Shown: positions 20,883 to 29,160, counted from the stretch's first letter. The stretch is DNA of 64,000 nt from an uncultured Granulosicoccus sp. (GCA_947499955.1 CANMQI010000009.1:1-64000); one strand, 5' to 3'. Translations and numbers: made by a program. The notes: a model not told the origin generated them from the sequence alone.

Positions 20883-21349
20883 CTACGCTCCATGTTGAAT
20901 CGTGCACTGACGGTACCCGGGTTCTTGCGACTGATTGTCAGCGTGGTGACTTTCAGGCCATACAGCTCCAGTTCCGCCAGTACACCGACAAGCTTGTCGA
21001 ACTCCACCTCACCAAACTGCACTCTGGCGCCATTGGCACCGCTGGGTTCGACCCGTTCGGGTGGATCCATCTGCGCCTGACGAATCACTTCGTCAATCAG
21101 CAGATAAGGGGCCTTGTCGGAGGTTTTGCCCTGTACGGCGCTGCCACCGGATGCCCGCAGCTGCGCGCCTGCCCGACGCACGAATTCCAGTGTTTCCTGC
21201 TTGTTTGCCAGCGCCTGCTCGGTGCGCAGCTTGCGCGCCTGCAACGGGTACCATGCCAGGGCGTACAACAGGCTGATCAAGGTGAGCACCGAAACCACTA
21301 TGACGATCATGCGATCGCGTGGCGACTGCCTCAGATACCAATCTTTCAT
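20879..21349 (-). CDS. gspM: Type II secretion system protein M
   Basis: The 156-residue protein begins with MKDWYLRQSPRDR, a typical GspM N-terminus in which the helix W-xxx-SPRDR precedes the membrane. It continues with a single membrane helix (MIVIVVSVLTLISLLYALAW, about 14-33), a coiled coil and a ferredoxin-like periplasmic domain. GspM pairs with GspL in the inner-membrane assembly platform of the type II secretion system. It lies 16 bp after gspL and overlaps gspN by four bases. Length is within the usual range of 150-180. Confidence 0.88.
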   Translation of the reverse strand: MKDWYLRQSPRDRMIVIVVSVLTLISLLYALAWYPLQARKLRTEQALANKQETLEFVRRAGAQLRASGGSAVQGKTSDKAPYLLIDEVIRQAQMDPPERVEPSGANGARVQFGEVEFDKLVGVLAELELYGLKVTTLTISRKNPGTVSARFNMERS

Positions 21350-21365
21350 CGTTGTTGATGCTCCG

Positions 21366-22580
21366 TCACTCTATGCGCACGCGACCGCGCACGGTGTTGT
21401 TTTCACGATTGGCCGATTGGACACTCATGTTCAGGGATCCGCGCTTGGACAACTCTGACTTGAGGGCATCCAGCGTGGGTACCGCATCCGTATTCAGATC
21501 CAGATCGAATCGTCCATTTCGATAGCCGATGGTCTTCAGCTCAGTCTGTGGCTGCGTGGTCAGACTGGCTGCAATCTGCGACAGACGACTGGTGAAGCCA
21601 TCCGAATTGTTGCTGCCCAGATCGTCAAGGGCAGACTGGATCTGGCGTTTGGGTCGCTGCATCCTCACGCCAGGCAAGGCCTGCTCGAAAGCCTGTCTGA
21701 TCTGATCGTCCAGATGCGCCTCCTGTTCACCCAGTCGCTGCACATCCACCCACTTGCCCACAAACAGCGCAACACAGAGCGCCGCTGCCAGCGCGGCTGT
21801 CCAGCGCCACGGCTTCCAGCTGTTGTCGAAGTTCTTCTTCGGATTGTAGTCGCCCTGCAACAGATTGATAGTGGGTGACGTCATCAGACCACTGGCATAG
21901 AGCGCCAACCGGTGATCCACCGGGCGCTGCTCGACATCGATGGAGGCCGGTACGTCCAGCGTTCCCGCCTCTGCCGTACCGAATATGACCAGGGAGGCGC
22001 CAGCCTCTTCCGGCAATTCGGCGTAGGCACCTTCCAGCATCATCACCGCCATGCCCGGGTCGGTTGCAAAACCCTTGCAGCCATCGAGTCGCACAACAGC
22101 CACCTCACCATCGAGCAGCGCGCTCCAGGCCCGGATCTCCGGGCTGCTGCTGTCCAGCTGAGGCAGTGCCAGCGGCTCTGGAACCAGCTGCGTCGGCCGC
22201 AATCCGGCCTCTTCGCATTGCGCCAGCACAGCATCCATCATCTGTCGGCTGATCACGGCCACCGGGTAGCGATCATCGCGCCCCTTGGGGCCGAGTGCAA
22301 AATGCAGCTCGTCCACATCGTCGGCCACCTGATCTTCCAGCGCGTAGGGTACGGCCTGCAGTGCGCGTGCCTGTGAGCCACCGGGCACGACCGCCTCGGC
22401 CAGCAGCACATCGTCTGCCGGCAGGATCAGCGTCACACGCTGTCCTTCGACCTGTTCAGCCACCTCTTGCAGCGTGCTGTACTCGATGCCGCTGCTCAGT
22501 CTGCCGTTGTCTTCGGACACGGCCCACTGGACAGCCTCCTCCCCGACGCGGGGCATATATATGATGACCTGTTTCGACAC
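21366..22580 (-). CDS. gspL: Type II secretion system protein L
   Basis: The 404-residue assembly-platform protein has an actin-like cytosolic domain (about 1-240) that binds the secretion ATPase GspE, a membrane helix (WTAALAAALCVALFVGKWV, about 258-276) and a periplasmic ferredoxin-like domain that pairs with GspM. Typical patches are QRVTLILPADDVLLAEAVVPGG, YALEDQVADDVDELHFALG and TINLLQGDYNPKK just before the membrane. The start is GTG at 22580 with an AGGA about eight bases upstream. gspE itself is not in the window. The gene lies 14 bp after gspK in the same operon. Confidence 0.92.
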   Translation of the reverse strand: MSKQVIIYMPRVGEEAVQWAVSEDNGRLSSGIEYSTLQEVAEQVEGQRVTLILPADDVLLAEAVVPGGSQARALQAVPYALEDQVADDVDELHFALGPKGRDDRYPVAVISRQMMDAVLAQCEEAGLRPTQLVPEPLALPQLDSSSPEIRAWSALLDGEVAVVRLDGCKGFATDPGMAVMMLEGAYAELPEEAGASLVIFGTAEAGTLDVPASIDVEQRPVDHRLALYASGLMTSPTINLLQGDYNPKKNFDNSWKPWRWTAALAAALCVALFVGKWVDVQRLGEQEAHLDDQIRQAFEQALPGVRMQRPKRQIQSALDDLGSNNSDGFTSRLSQIAASLTTQPQTELKTIGYRNGRFDLDLNTDAVPTLDALKSELSKRGSLNMSVQSANRENNTVRGRVRIE

Positions 22581-22594
22581 GATGATTCCTGTTT

Positions 22595-23758
22595 TTAAAG
22601 CGTATCGCGAGAACGGTAAAGTACTCGCGTCTTGCCCTCAGTATCACGCTCGAACAGCGTGTACTGAGACATCTTTATACCTTCTGCCTCGACATTGATG
22701 CGAATCTGAAAGTAATTCGAGCGCACATCATACGTACCGGCAGGGGCCGACTCTGCACCGGTATCGGCAGAATCCACCTCCTGGTCGAACAGCAATGTGC
22801 TCTCGTAGGGTTCCAGATCCCGACCCGCCCCTGCAAGGGTGTCAGGCCCGTCATCGGCTGACAGATCAAAGATATCCTCACACTCAGGATAGTCTTCATA
22901 GGCTCCGGTGTCCCAGCGGGATAGGTCAGCCGCCAGGGGTTTGATCTCATCCGACAGAGATGCCAGCACCTGCGGAGTTGCTGTATTGACATTCACCGGC
23001 GTCGGACCATTGACTGTCGGAAGCGCCGAGATATGCGGCAACAGCAGCTCGTAATCCTCGGCTTCTGCCGTGATGGCGCTGCTGAACCCCTTCACCAGTT
23101 GCAGTTCACTGACACTGACAAATGGCCTGTTCGCCGCCCGATAGCCGTACTCCAGCCCGGTATAGTAATCGTCTTCGGCACCTTCGGGGATTGTGGCATT
23201 GACATCCTTGTCCACCCAGTCGAGTATCGCCTGCGCCTTGACCTCATCGATGTTGAGCTCCGTCAGCAGACGAGTCAGTTGTTTGACATGGAACTCGACA
23301 GCTTCCCCCTCTTCATTCACCAGGTTATTCAGGTTGAACCGACCTTGCATATCCACAATACAACCCTGGATGGAAGCATTATCGATCGGAATGGGAGGAA
23401 TGGTCTGTGCCCAGTCATCATCGAGTGAGTCGGTATTTTCACGAAGCCCTGCCTGCACGTCTCGATACAACACCGCCGCGGCAAATCGCTCACCGCTGAC
23501 GCCCACGGCGCGGGCTTGCAGGATAATGCCCTCATTGCGCTCGCGCTGCATATCCAGTTGCTGCCGACTGGTAATGGCCACCATGGTGATCGTACCCAGT
23601 GCAATCAGCAGCATGGCCGTGATGATGGCGACACCTTGCTGATGGCATGGCAATGCCTGCCCGGGCCGCCGCCGAACCGGGCTAACGGGCGACAGTTTCG
23701 TGGCACCGGGTACGGCACTGGCGCTGGTGTTGTGTTTGCTCATGAAGTGACTGATCAT
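22595..23758 (-). CDS. gspK: Type II secretion minor pseudopilin GspK
   Basis: The 387-residue pseudopilin has a prepilin-type site at QQG/VAIITAMLLIALG, with glycine 42 as the last leader residue. As is normal for GspK, glutamate at position +5 is missing, which fits its role at the tip of the pseudopilus. The large globular part contains GspK signatures such as CIVDMQGRFNLNNLV, the helix-turn segment AILDWVDKD and PVNVNTATPQVLASL. The 42-residue leader is long; an internal ATG at 23743 would shorten it by five. The ATG at 23758 overlaps the gspJ stop by four bases, which favours it. Confidence 0.92.
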   Translation of the reverse strand: MISHFMSKHNTSASAVPGATKLSPVSPVRRRPGQALPCHQQGVAIITAMLLIALGTITMVAITSRQQLDMQRERNEGIILQARAVGVSGERFAAAVLYRDVQAGLRENTDSLDDDWAQTIPPIPIDNASIQGCIVDMQGRFNLNNLVNEEGEAVEFHVKQLTRLLTELNIDEVKAQAILDWVDKDVNATIPEGAEDDYYTGLEYGYRAANRPFVSVSELQLVKGFSSAITAEAEDYELLLPHISALPTVNGPTPVNVNTATPQVLASLSDEIKPLAADLSRWDTGAYEDYPECEDIFDLSADDGPDTLAGAGRDLEPYESTLLFDQEVDSADTGAESAPAGTYDVRSNYFQIRINVEAEGIKMSQYTLFERDTEGKTRVLYRSRDTL

Positions 23759-24354
23759 CCGGGCAACGCAAACACACGTTTGATCTCGCCATAATCCTCG
23801 AGTTCCAGATTGAACTCGATGCCCAGAGGCATGCCGGGATCCTCGATATCAGCAGGAGGCCAGCTCGTCTGCCACTCGCCATCGCGATCGAGGAAACGCA
23901 GGTCCATGGACTCTACGCCGCTGAGCATCTGTCGACGCCGAGTCGGCTCTTCATTGATCGGGTCCAGATGATACCAATACTGACGAATCAGCTTGTCATC
24001 ATCCAGCCCATAGGCAACGCGTTGCAGATTGGACCGGGTCGGCGATACCTCGGCAGCCGGGTTGCTCCAGCCGGCTCGGGTGAACTCGAAAACATTCTCA
24101 CCCTCGAGGTTGAGCTGCAGTGGCGGCAACTCCAGATCGACGGCGGATCGAATGGGGCGATCGGCAATCTGGGTGATGTCTTCGGCCAACCAGTAGAAGG
24201 TTCGTTGCAATTCGCTCAGGCGCGCAGATTGCGCGTCGATACGATCACGCGTTGCCGTTATCTGAAACAGCATCTGGAAACCCGCCGTGCCGAGTATCGC
24301 AAGCAGGAACATCGCCACCAGCATCTCGATCAGTGTGAAGCCACGCTGTCTCAC
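23755..24354 (-). CDS. gspJ: Type II secretion minor pseudopilin GspJ
   Basis: The 199-residue pseudopilin has a short leader MRQRG followed by the prepilin peptidase site and FTLIEMLVAMFLLAIL, with glutamate at +5. The globular part contains the family-typical LSELQRTFYWLAEDITQIADRPIR and YGLDDDKLIRQYWYHLD. GspJ forms the pseudopilus tip with GspI and GspK. The start overlaps the gspI stop by four bases and the stop overlaps the gspK start likewise, so the whole run is tightly coupled. Confidence 0.93.
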   Translation of the reverse strand: MRQRGFTLIEMLVAMFLLAILGTAGFQMLFQITATRDRIDAQSARLSELQRTFYWLAEDITQIADRPIRSAVDLELPPLQLNLEGENVFEFTRAGWSNPAAEVSPTRSNLQRVAYGLDDDKLIRQYWYHLDPINEEPTRRRQMLSGVESMDLRFLDRDGEWQTSWPPADIEDPGMPLGIEFNLELEDYGEIKRVFALPG

Positions 24355-24869
24355 TGGCGAATCTCCGGATTGCCGACGAAGCCGGACACCGTGTAGATGT
24401 AACTCTCGGCATCCTTGTCGCGCCGCACCTCGACGTCCACGCGGCGCAAGTCGGCATCCGCAACCTTCTGTGTTCGGGTACGTACATACCAGCGAAAATC
24501 ACCGAGCATCGCTTCTGTATTCTTCGTGCCAACGTCCGGCCAGGCAGGCAGTACCTGAAGTTCGGTCAGACGATTGCTGGCCACCCAGCGACCAAATTCA
24601 CGCTCACGCAGATAGTCGGCCCGCCAGGCGCTGGAGCCTGCCGAGGCCACGAGGGCAGACACACCCACCGCGATGATGGTCATGGCCACCAGTACTTCGA
24701 TCAGTGTGAAGCCGCGGCTGCAAGTGCGGGTGCAAGCGCGGGTGCAAGTGCGGGTGCAAGTGCGGGTGCAAGCGCGGGTGCAAGCGCGGCTGCAAGCGCG
24801 GCTGCAAGCGCGGCTGCAAGCGCGGCTGCAAGCGCGGGTATCGTGTCCTGTTGTATTGCTCACCGTCAC
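24351..24869 (-). CDS. gspI: Type II secretion minor pseudopilin GspI with repeat-expanded leader
   Basis: The 172-residue product contains a normal GspI from the prepilin site onward: SRG/FTLIEVLVAMTIIAVG, then WVASNRLTELQVLPAWPDVG and WYVRTRTQ. Its leader is extraordinary. After MTVSNTTGHDT come ten tetrapeptides of the form Arg-Ala/Thr-Cys-Ser/Thr before RGFTLIE, so the leader is 53 residues with ten cysteines, against five to about ten residues in usual GspI. The ATG at 24869 overlaps the gspH stop (ATGA), and no other start codon lies between the repeats and the cleavage site, so the repeats should be translated. After processing by the prepilin peptidase the mature protein would be normal. 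GspI nucleates the pseudopilus tip with GspJ and GspK. Confidence 0.92.
   Translation of the reverse strand: MTVSNTTGHDTRACSRACSRACSRACSRACTRACTRTCTRTCTRACTRTCSRGFTLIEVLVAMTIIAVGVSALVASAGSSAWRADYLREREFGRWVASNRLTELQVLPAWPDVGTKNTEAMLGDFRWYVRTRTQKVADADLRRVDVEVRRDKDAESYIYTVSGFVGNPEIRQ
24719..24838 (-). repeat. Ten 12-bp tandem repeats inside the gspI leader
   Basis: The plus-strand unit is TGCAAGYGCGGS, repeated ten times without gaps. Units begin at 24719, 24731, 24743 and so on to 24827. Read on the minus strand each unit encodes Arg-Ala/Thr-Cys-Ser/Thr. The four units nearest the start codon encode identical RACS, while those nearest the mature protein vary (RACT, RTCT, RTCS), which suggests the most recent growth at the 5' end of the gene. 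Units of 12 bp keep the frame when copies are gained or lost. Confidence 0.95.
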
Positions 24870-25441
24870 GAACCTTCCAGCTGCTCCACGACCACGGGCA
24901 GAACCTCTCCGGTCGCTACCTGATAACGAAATTCACCATCGAGGTCACTGATGAGAATCCGGAAGTCGGGAATGATCTCGCCGTTGGACAGGAAAATGAC
25001 GTGGGGCTTCATGGGGTCTTCTTCGGTGGCATCCTCGAGCTCCACCAGCAGCTCTTCCAGCACAATCGGAACACCGGAGATGTCGACCTGAAATTCAACC
25101 GGAACATCCTCTGGCCTGAATCGCAGTTGTCCGTCTTCGAAGATCTCCCAGGTCGAATCACCATCATCGTTTTCGTTGAGGACATAGAACTCGTAGGACT
25201 CGGGATGAAAGCGGATTCCGAACTGCAGGCGTGAGTACACAGCCTGGTCGGCTGCCAGATCCATCAACAGACCGGTACGCTGGGCCGTATTGCGGACACT
25301 CTTGCCCACGTTCCTGAAATCGATGTTGATCACGACCGCGCCCACCAGAATCGAGATGATGGTCACCGTGACCAGCAGCTCGATCAGTGTGAAGCCCCGT
25401 GCGCGAGCAGCAGCAGGACGCGACCATGCCGTCCGCGTCAT
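24866..25441 (-). CDS. gspH: Type II secretion minor pseudopilin GspH
   Basis: The 191-residue pseudopilin has a 16-residue basic leader (TRTAWSRPAAARARG) and the processed start FTLIELLVTVTIISILVGAV. The rest shows the GspH pattern: LLMDLAADQAVYSRLQFGIRF, YEFYVL, and strands ending with ISDLDGEFRYQV. GspH joins the tip complex to the GspG shaft. It lies 3 bp after gspG and overlaps gspI by four bases. Confidence 0.92.
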   Translation of the reverse strand: MTRTAWSRPAAARARGFTLIELLVTVTIISILVGAVVINIDFRNVGKSVRNTAQRTGLLMDLAADQAVYSRLQFGIRFHPESYEFYVLNENDDGDSTWEIFEDGQLRFRPEDVPVEFQVDISGVPIVLEELLVELEDATEEDPMKPHVIFLSNGEIIPDFRILISDLDGEFRYQVATGEVLPVVVEQLEGS

Positions 25442-25444
25442 GAT

Positions 25445-25942
25445 TCAGTCAGCGTCAAGGCTGCTGATATCGGCATCGAAGCCTTCGCCACCTTCCACAC
25501 CATCGTTGCCCAGAGAAATGATTTCAAAGTCGCCATCTTCACTCTGGTACAGGTAGTCTCGACCCCATGGGTCCTTGGAAAGCTTCTTCACGTAGCCACG
25601 ACCATTCCAGTTCGCAGGCTCCGGATCGCCAGTGGGCTTGGTGACCAGCGCTTCAAGTCCCTGCTCGGTGGACGGGTAATTGAAGTTATCCAGTCGGTAG
25701 AGTTCCAGCGCAGATGAATAGGACGAGATGTCATTCTTGGCTCGCACAACGCGCGCCTCATTGGGTCGATCCATGATCAACGGCACGACAGTTGCGCCCA
25801 GAATGGCGATGATGGCCACAACGACCATGATTTCGATGAGGGTAAAACCACTTTGCACCGAACGCTTCTCGGCAGTCTTCACAGCTGGCAAATGCGTCTT
25901 CGTTGCCGTTGAAACCTGCTCTTGTTGTATCTGTTTGTCCAT
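25445..25942 (-). CDS. gspG: Type II secretion major pseudopilin GspG
   Basis: The major pseudopilin builds the shaft of the pseudopilus. After the prepilin site (QSG/FTLIEIMVVVAIIAILG) it has the classical GspG features: VPLIMDRPNEARVVRAKNDI, LYRLDNFNYPSTEQGLEALV, DPWGRDYLY and the calcium loop SLGNDGVEGGEG. The C-terminal DADISSLDAD is also typical. I take the ATG at 25942 (165 residues, 32-residue leader) because GGGAGAAG stands eight bases before it; longer in-frame starts at 25984 and 26014 lack such a site. It is the first of the eight-gene leftward gsp run. gspC, D, E and F are not in this window. Confidence 0.94.
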   Translation of the reverse strand: MDKQIQQEQVSTATKTHLPAVKTAEKRSVQSGFTLIEIMVVVAIIAILGATVVPLIMDRPNEARVVRAKNDISSYSSALELYRLDNFNYPSTEQGLEALVTKPTGDPEPANWNGRGYVKKLSKDPWGRDYLYQSEDGDFEIISLGNDGVEGGEGFDADISSLDAD

Positions 25943-25950
25943 CAGGACTA

Positions 25951-25958
25951 CTTCTCCC
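25951..25958 (-). promoter_or_regulatory. Ribosome binding site deciding the gspG start
   Basis: The minus strand reads GGGAGAAG eight bases before the ATG at 25942. This favours the 165-residue GspG over the longer open frame. The gspG promoter must lie in the short divergent region shared with the rhombosortase gene, which starts at 26027. Confidence 0.6.
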
Positions 25959-26026
25959 GTATTCTCAAAGGGTTGATCTGTCATGCCGTGAGGATAGCAC
26001 CGCCAATAAGACACGATGCCTGCTTA

Positions 26027-26635
26027 ATGATTCAAACTTTAGAGATCCTGATACGCTCACCGGCCCACCGTCTGGCACTTGCGATTGCTCTGCTGTGCAT
26101 TGCCCTGCAATACGCGGGCCTTGCAGACTCCCTACGATTCGATCGAGCCGCAATAGATTCCGGCCAATGGTGGTTATTGCTTACCGGTAATTTCGTTCAC
26201 CTCGGAGCGAACCACCTGTGGATGAACCTGGCGGGACTGGCGCTGGTCGTCGCATTGGTGTGGCAACACTTCAGCGCTACCCAGTGGTTGCTGCTGACGA
26301 TCATCTCCAGCCTTGTGGTGGGGGTGGGTCTCTGGCTGTTCAACCCCGAGATACAGGGTTACGTCGGTTTTTCCGGCACCTTGCATGGGTTGATGATGGC
26401 CGGCGTACTGGCGGACCTGCGTTCCTACCCGAAATCGGCCGGCATCCTGCTGCTACTGGTTACTGGCAAGTTGCTGTGGGAGCAGATCGGTGGCGCCCTG
26501 CCCGGTAGTGAATCCGTCGCTGGCGGTCTGGTCGTTGTCGATGCGCACCTCTATGGCGCCATTGCCGGTGCTGTGCTGGGAGTCCTGCTGATTGCCGTTG
26601 CAAGACACGACAACGACGAGCAGGCAACCGCCTGA
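26027..26635 (+). CDS. rrtA: Rhombosortase (rhomboid-type GlyGly-CTERM processing protease)
   Basis: This 202-residue membrane protein has about six helices and the short rhomboid architecture of rhombosortases. The catalytic serine is S116 in GFSGTLHG and the catalytic histidine is H164 in VVVDAHLYGAIAGA. NFVHLGANHLWMNLAGL in helix two is also characteristic. Rhombosortases cut proteins with a C-terminal GlyGly-CTERM tail, many of which are type II secretion substrates. Its divergent neighbours here are the gsp genes, which fits. None of the genes in the window has a clear GlyGly-CTERM tail. The ATG at 26027 gives the usual length; the frame is open upstream but non-homologous. Confidence 0.82.
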   Translation: MIQTLEILIRSPAHRLALAIALLCIALQYAGLADSLRFDRAAIDSGQWWLLLTGNFVHLGANHLWMNLAGLALVVALVWQHFSATQWLLLTIISSLVVGVGLWLFNPEIQGYVGFSGTLHGLMMAGVLADLRSYPKSAGILLLLVTGKLLWEQIGGALPGSESVAGGLVVVDAHLYGAIAGAVLGVLLIAVARHDNDEQATA

Positions 26636-26652
26636 AAACCGGACACACTGTA

Positions 26653-27183
26653 ATGGACTGGCAAGTCAGACGCTTTGACACCCTGGACACCAGAAGCCTG
26701 TTTGCGCTGATGAAGCTGCGTGTGGATGTGTTCGTGGTCGAACAGAACTGCGCCTACCCGGAACTGGACGAACACGACACCGACCCCGATACGCTGCACC
26801 TGCTGGGCCTGAGCGACAACACATTGGCGGCCTATGCGCGCGCCATGCCCGGCCTGGCGCCGACTAAAGCGGCAAGCGATGCCCTGGCGCGCCTGCCAAC
26901 AGCCCCGGCGGACAGTCGCATGGTGCGGATCGGCCGTGTCGTGGTCGCACCGGCCTTTCGCGGCAAGGCGCTCGGCCAGTCGCTGATGCAGCGCATGATC
27001 AGCCACCTGGATCGGAATCACCCCGAACAGCTACAGTTTCTGGGAGCTCAGGTGCCGGTCCGGGATTTGTACGAATCACTGGGTTTCATGCCGGTATCGG
27101 ACAGTTACCTGGAGGATGGCATCCCACATATCGACATGCTACGCATGCCACCCTCGTTGCCCCATCGACCAAGCCGTGCATGA
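26653..27183 (+). CDS. GNAT family N-acetyltransferase, ElaA-like
   Basis: The 176-residue protein matches the ElaA subgroup of GNAT acetyltransferases. It shows DTRSLFALMKLRVDVFVVEQ near the start, CAYPELDEHDTDPDTLHLLG, the acetyl-CoA-binding RIGRVVVAPAFRGKALGQSLM (about 95-115), and a C-terminal LYESLGFMPVSDSYLEDGIPH. The substrate is unknown; E. coli ElaA itself is poorly characterised. It starts 17 bp after the rhombosortase gene on the same strand and may be co-transcribed with it, without an evident functional reason. It converges with the following DMT transporter gene. Confidence 0.88.
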   Translation: MDWQVRRFDTLDTRSLFALMKLRVDVFVVEQNCAYPELDEHDTDPDTLHLLGLSDNTLAAYARAMPGLAPTKAASDALARLPTAPADSRMVRIGRVVVAPAFRGKALGQSLMQRMISHLDRNHPEQLQFLGAQVPVRDLYESLGFMPVSDSYLEDGIPHIDMLRMPPSLPHRPSRA

Positions 27184-27193
27184 GGCTACCGGT

Positions 27194-28129
27194 TCACCGC
27201 CGTTGGGTGAGCTCGACGGATGCAGGCACACTGCTGCCAGTCTTGGTTCCCAGTCGCGAAACACCAATACCAACCAGAATGAAAACCAGCGCTACGTAGG
27301 CATTGGCCGGTAGTGTCTCACCCAGCAACAGCACACCTGCCAGCATGCCGAACACCGGCACCATGAAATTGATCTGGCTGAGAAAGGATGCCCCCTGGCG
27401 CGTGATGATGATCAGAATCATGACGGTGGCTACCGCCGTCGGCCCGATAGCCAACCCCAGAACCGCACTCATCGATTGCCAGGAGGGCCGTAACAGCCAT
27501 GGTGTGTCGAACAGCAGCGCGAATGGCAGCAACATCAGACAGGAGGCAAACATCAGCGCCGTCATCACCGACCATCGTGGCAAATGAGTCAGACGACGGG
27601 TGATCAGCGCATTGATTGCATAGGACACCGCACTGAGAAGGATGGCACTCTGCCTGAGCAGCTGGTCACCCAGCGCATCCAGAGCAGAAACTCCCATCAG
27701 TACGATCACGCCCGCCAGACCGAACAGCACACCGACCAGCTTCCAGCGTGACAGCTTCTCGTCGTGAGTGAACACATGAGCCAGCAGAATCGTGACCAGA
27801 GGCATGACCGCCATGAAAATGGATGTCAGGCCAGCCTCGACCTGCACCTGTCCCCAGCTGATCAGGCTGAACGGCAAGGCATTACCGAAGAAACCGGCAG
27901 CCACGATCGGAATCCAGATACGGCCCGGTGCCGGCATGGCCTGCCCGAACAGTCGCATCAGCGGATAGAGCATCAGAAACGCCAGTAACAGCCTGCCGAC
28001 AGCTATGCTCAACGGCGGTACATCCAGCACAGCGATACGCGTCAGCGTGAAACTGAAACCGAACAGCATCGCCAGCGAGACCAGCAACAGATAATCTGCC
28101 AGAGCCGGAGTCCGGCGTTCGACATTCAT
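27194..28129 (-). CDS. EamA/DMT family inner-membrane transporter
   Basis: The 311-residue protein has ten predicted membrane helices in two EamA repeats. Diagnostic segments are LLVSLAMLFGFSFTLTRIAV at the start, PFSLISWGQVQVEAGLTSIFMAVMPLVTILLAH in repeat one, and GLAIGPTAVATVMILIIITRQGA in repeat two. Members export amino acids or other metabolites; the substrate is unknown. It lies 14 bp downstream of the Ldh-family dehydrogenase gene and is likely in the same operon, so it could move a substrate or product of that enzyme. Confidence 0.87.
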   Translation of the reverse strand: MNVERRTPALADYLLLVSLAMLFGFSFTLTRIAVLDVPPLSIAVGRLLLAFLMLYPLMRLFGQAMPAPGRIWIPIVAAGFFGNALPFSLISWGQVQVEAGLTSIFMAVMPLVTILLAHVFTHDEKLSRWKLVGVLFGLAGVIVLMGVSALDALGDQLLRQSAILLSAVSYAINALITRRLTHLPRWSVMTALMFASCLMLLPFALLFDTPWLLRPSWQSMSAVLGLAIGPTAVATVMILIIITRQGASFLSQINFMVPVFGMLAGVLLLGETLPANAYVALVFILVGIGVSRLGTKTGSSVPASVELTQRR

Positions 28130-28143
28130 GCGGCTTGGCCTCG

Positions 28144-29160
28144 CTATACCTGCTTGATCAGTGCCTGCAGCTCAGCCAGCATTTGCCCCGAGACCATGAC
28201 TCCTTCCCTCTGGTGTTGCTGCCTGGCCACGTGCCGGCGTTGGGATGGCAGGCGGGTCCCGGGTTGATTCAGTATCTCGCTGAACAGGAATTCGGCTCGT
28301 GACAGATGGTCTCCGGAACGATTGCAATGCGCCGGATCGATGGCCAGGATCAACTCGCCGCCCAGCGGCGCGCCCACACCATGAGCGTCGCTGGCGCTGG
28401 ATTCCAGGCTGAACAGATCACCGATCAGCGCCCCCGCAAGCAGTTCCACCATCAGCGCAAGACTGGCTCCCTTGTGCCCACCGAAAGGCAGTTGCGCCCC
28501 TTCCAGTGCCGCTGCCGGGTCGGTCGTCGGCTTGCCGTCCTTGTCGATGGCCCAGCCTTCGGGCAAGGCCTTGCCTTCGCGCAGATGCAACTGGATTTCA
28601 CCCCGGGCACTGGCACTGGACGCCTGGTCGAAGACCAACGGTGGTCCATCCTGCCTGGGAAAACCAAAGGCCATCGGATTGGTACCGTAGACCGGCTTCG
28701 TGCCGCCAGCCGGCGCGACAAAGGCATTGGCAGCCGTGAAGGCAAAGACGACGAGCCCGGCCTCTGCCAGACGCTCGACCTCTGGCCACAGGGCTGCGAT
28801 ATTGTAGGTATCGTGAATGGCCAATGCCGCAATACCATGCCGCCGAGTCTTCTCCAGCAAGGCCGGCTCCCCCAGCTTGAGCGCCAGCGGGCAGAAACCG
28901 CCGTGAGCATCCACATGCACGACCGAGGACTCGGTCACGCGCAATGTGGGCTCGATGAGCGCATCGGCGTGCGGATTCTTCAGGGCCGCCACGTAAAAGG
29001 GGATGCGAAACAGACCGTGCGACAGACAGCCATCGCGCTCGGCCAGGGTCACTGTCTCGGCTATGGCTTGCGCCTGCGCGGCGGAGAAGCCCTGACTCGT
29101 CAACACCTGCGTCGCAAGCGCTTCCAGTTCTTCAAGGGAGAGACGTTGATCCTGAGGCAT
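28144..29160 (-). CDS. Malate/L-lactate-dehydrogenase-type (LDH2 family) NAD(P)-dependent oxidoreductase
   Basis: The 338-residue enzyme belongs to the Ldh_2 family, which reduces or oxidises 2-oxo or 2-imino acids and includes Pip2C/Pyr2C reductases, ureidoglycolate dehydrogenases and sulfolactate dehydrogenases. Family hallmarks are SLEELEALATQVL at the start, LSHGLFRIPFYV, the catalytic-histidine region VVHVDAHGGFCPLALKLG, the nucleotide-binding PVYGTNPMAFGFP, and FGGHKGASLALMVELLAG. DpkA-like imino-acid reductase is the most probable role from general resemblance, but this is inference. The start is uncertain: a GTG at 29187 and an ATG at 29175 are also in frame; I use the ATG at 29160 as family-typical. 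Downstream is a DMT transporter. Confidence 0.85.
   Translation of the reverse strand: MPQDQRLSLEELEALATQVLTSQGFSAAQAQAIAETVTLAERDGCLSHGLFRIPFYVAALKNPHADALIEPTLRVTESSVVHVDAHGGFCPLALKLGEPALLEKTRRHGIAALAIHDTYNIAALWPEVERLAEAGLVVFAFTAANAFVAPAGGTKPVYGTNPMAFGFPRQDGPPLVFDQASSASARGEIQLHLREGKALPEGWAIDKDGKPTTDPAAALEGAQLPFGGHKGASLALMVELLAGALIGDLFSLESSASDAHGVGAPLGGELILAIDPAHCNRSGDHLSRAEFLFSEILNQPGTRLPSQRRHVARQQHQREGVMVSGQMLAELQALIKQV

Noticed and set aside
24719-24838. Regular direct repeats that could suggest a CRISPR array
   Set aside because: The units are contiguous 12-mers without spacers and lie in frame inside gspI; no cas genes are present.
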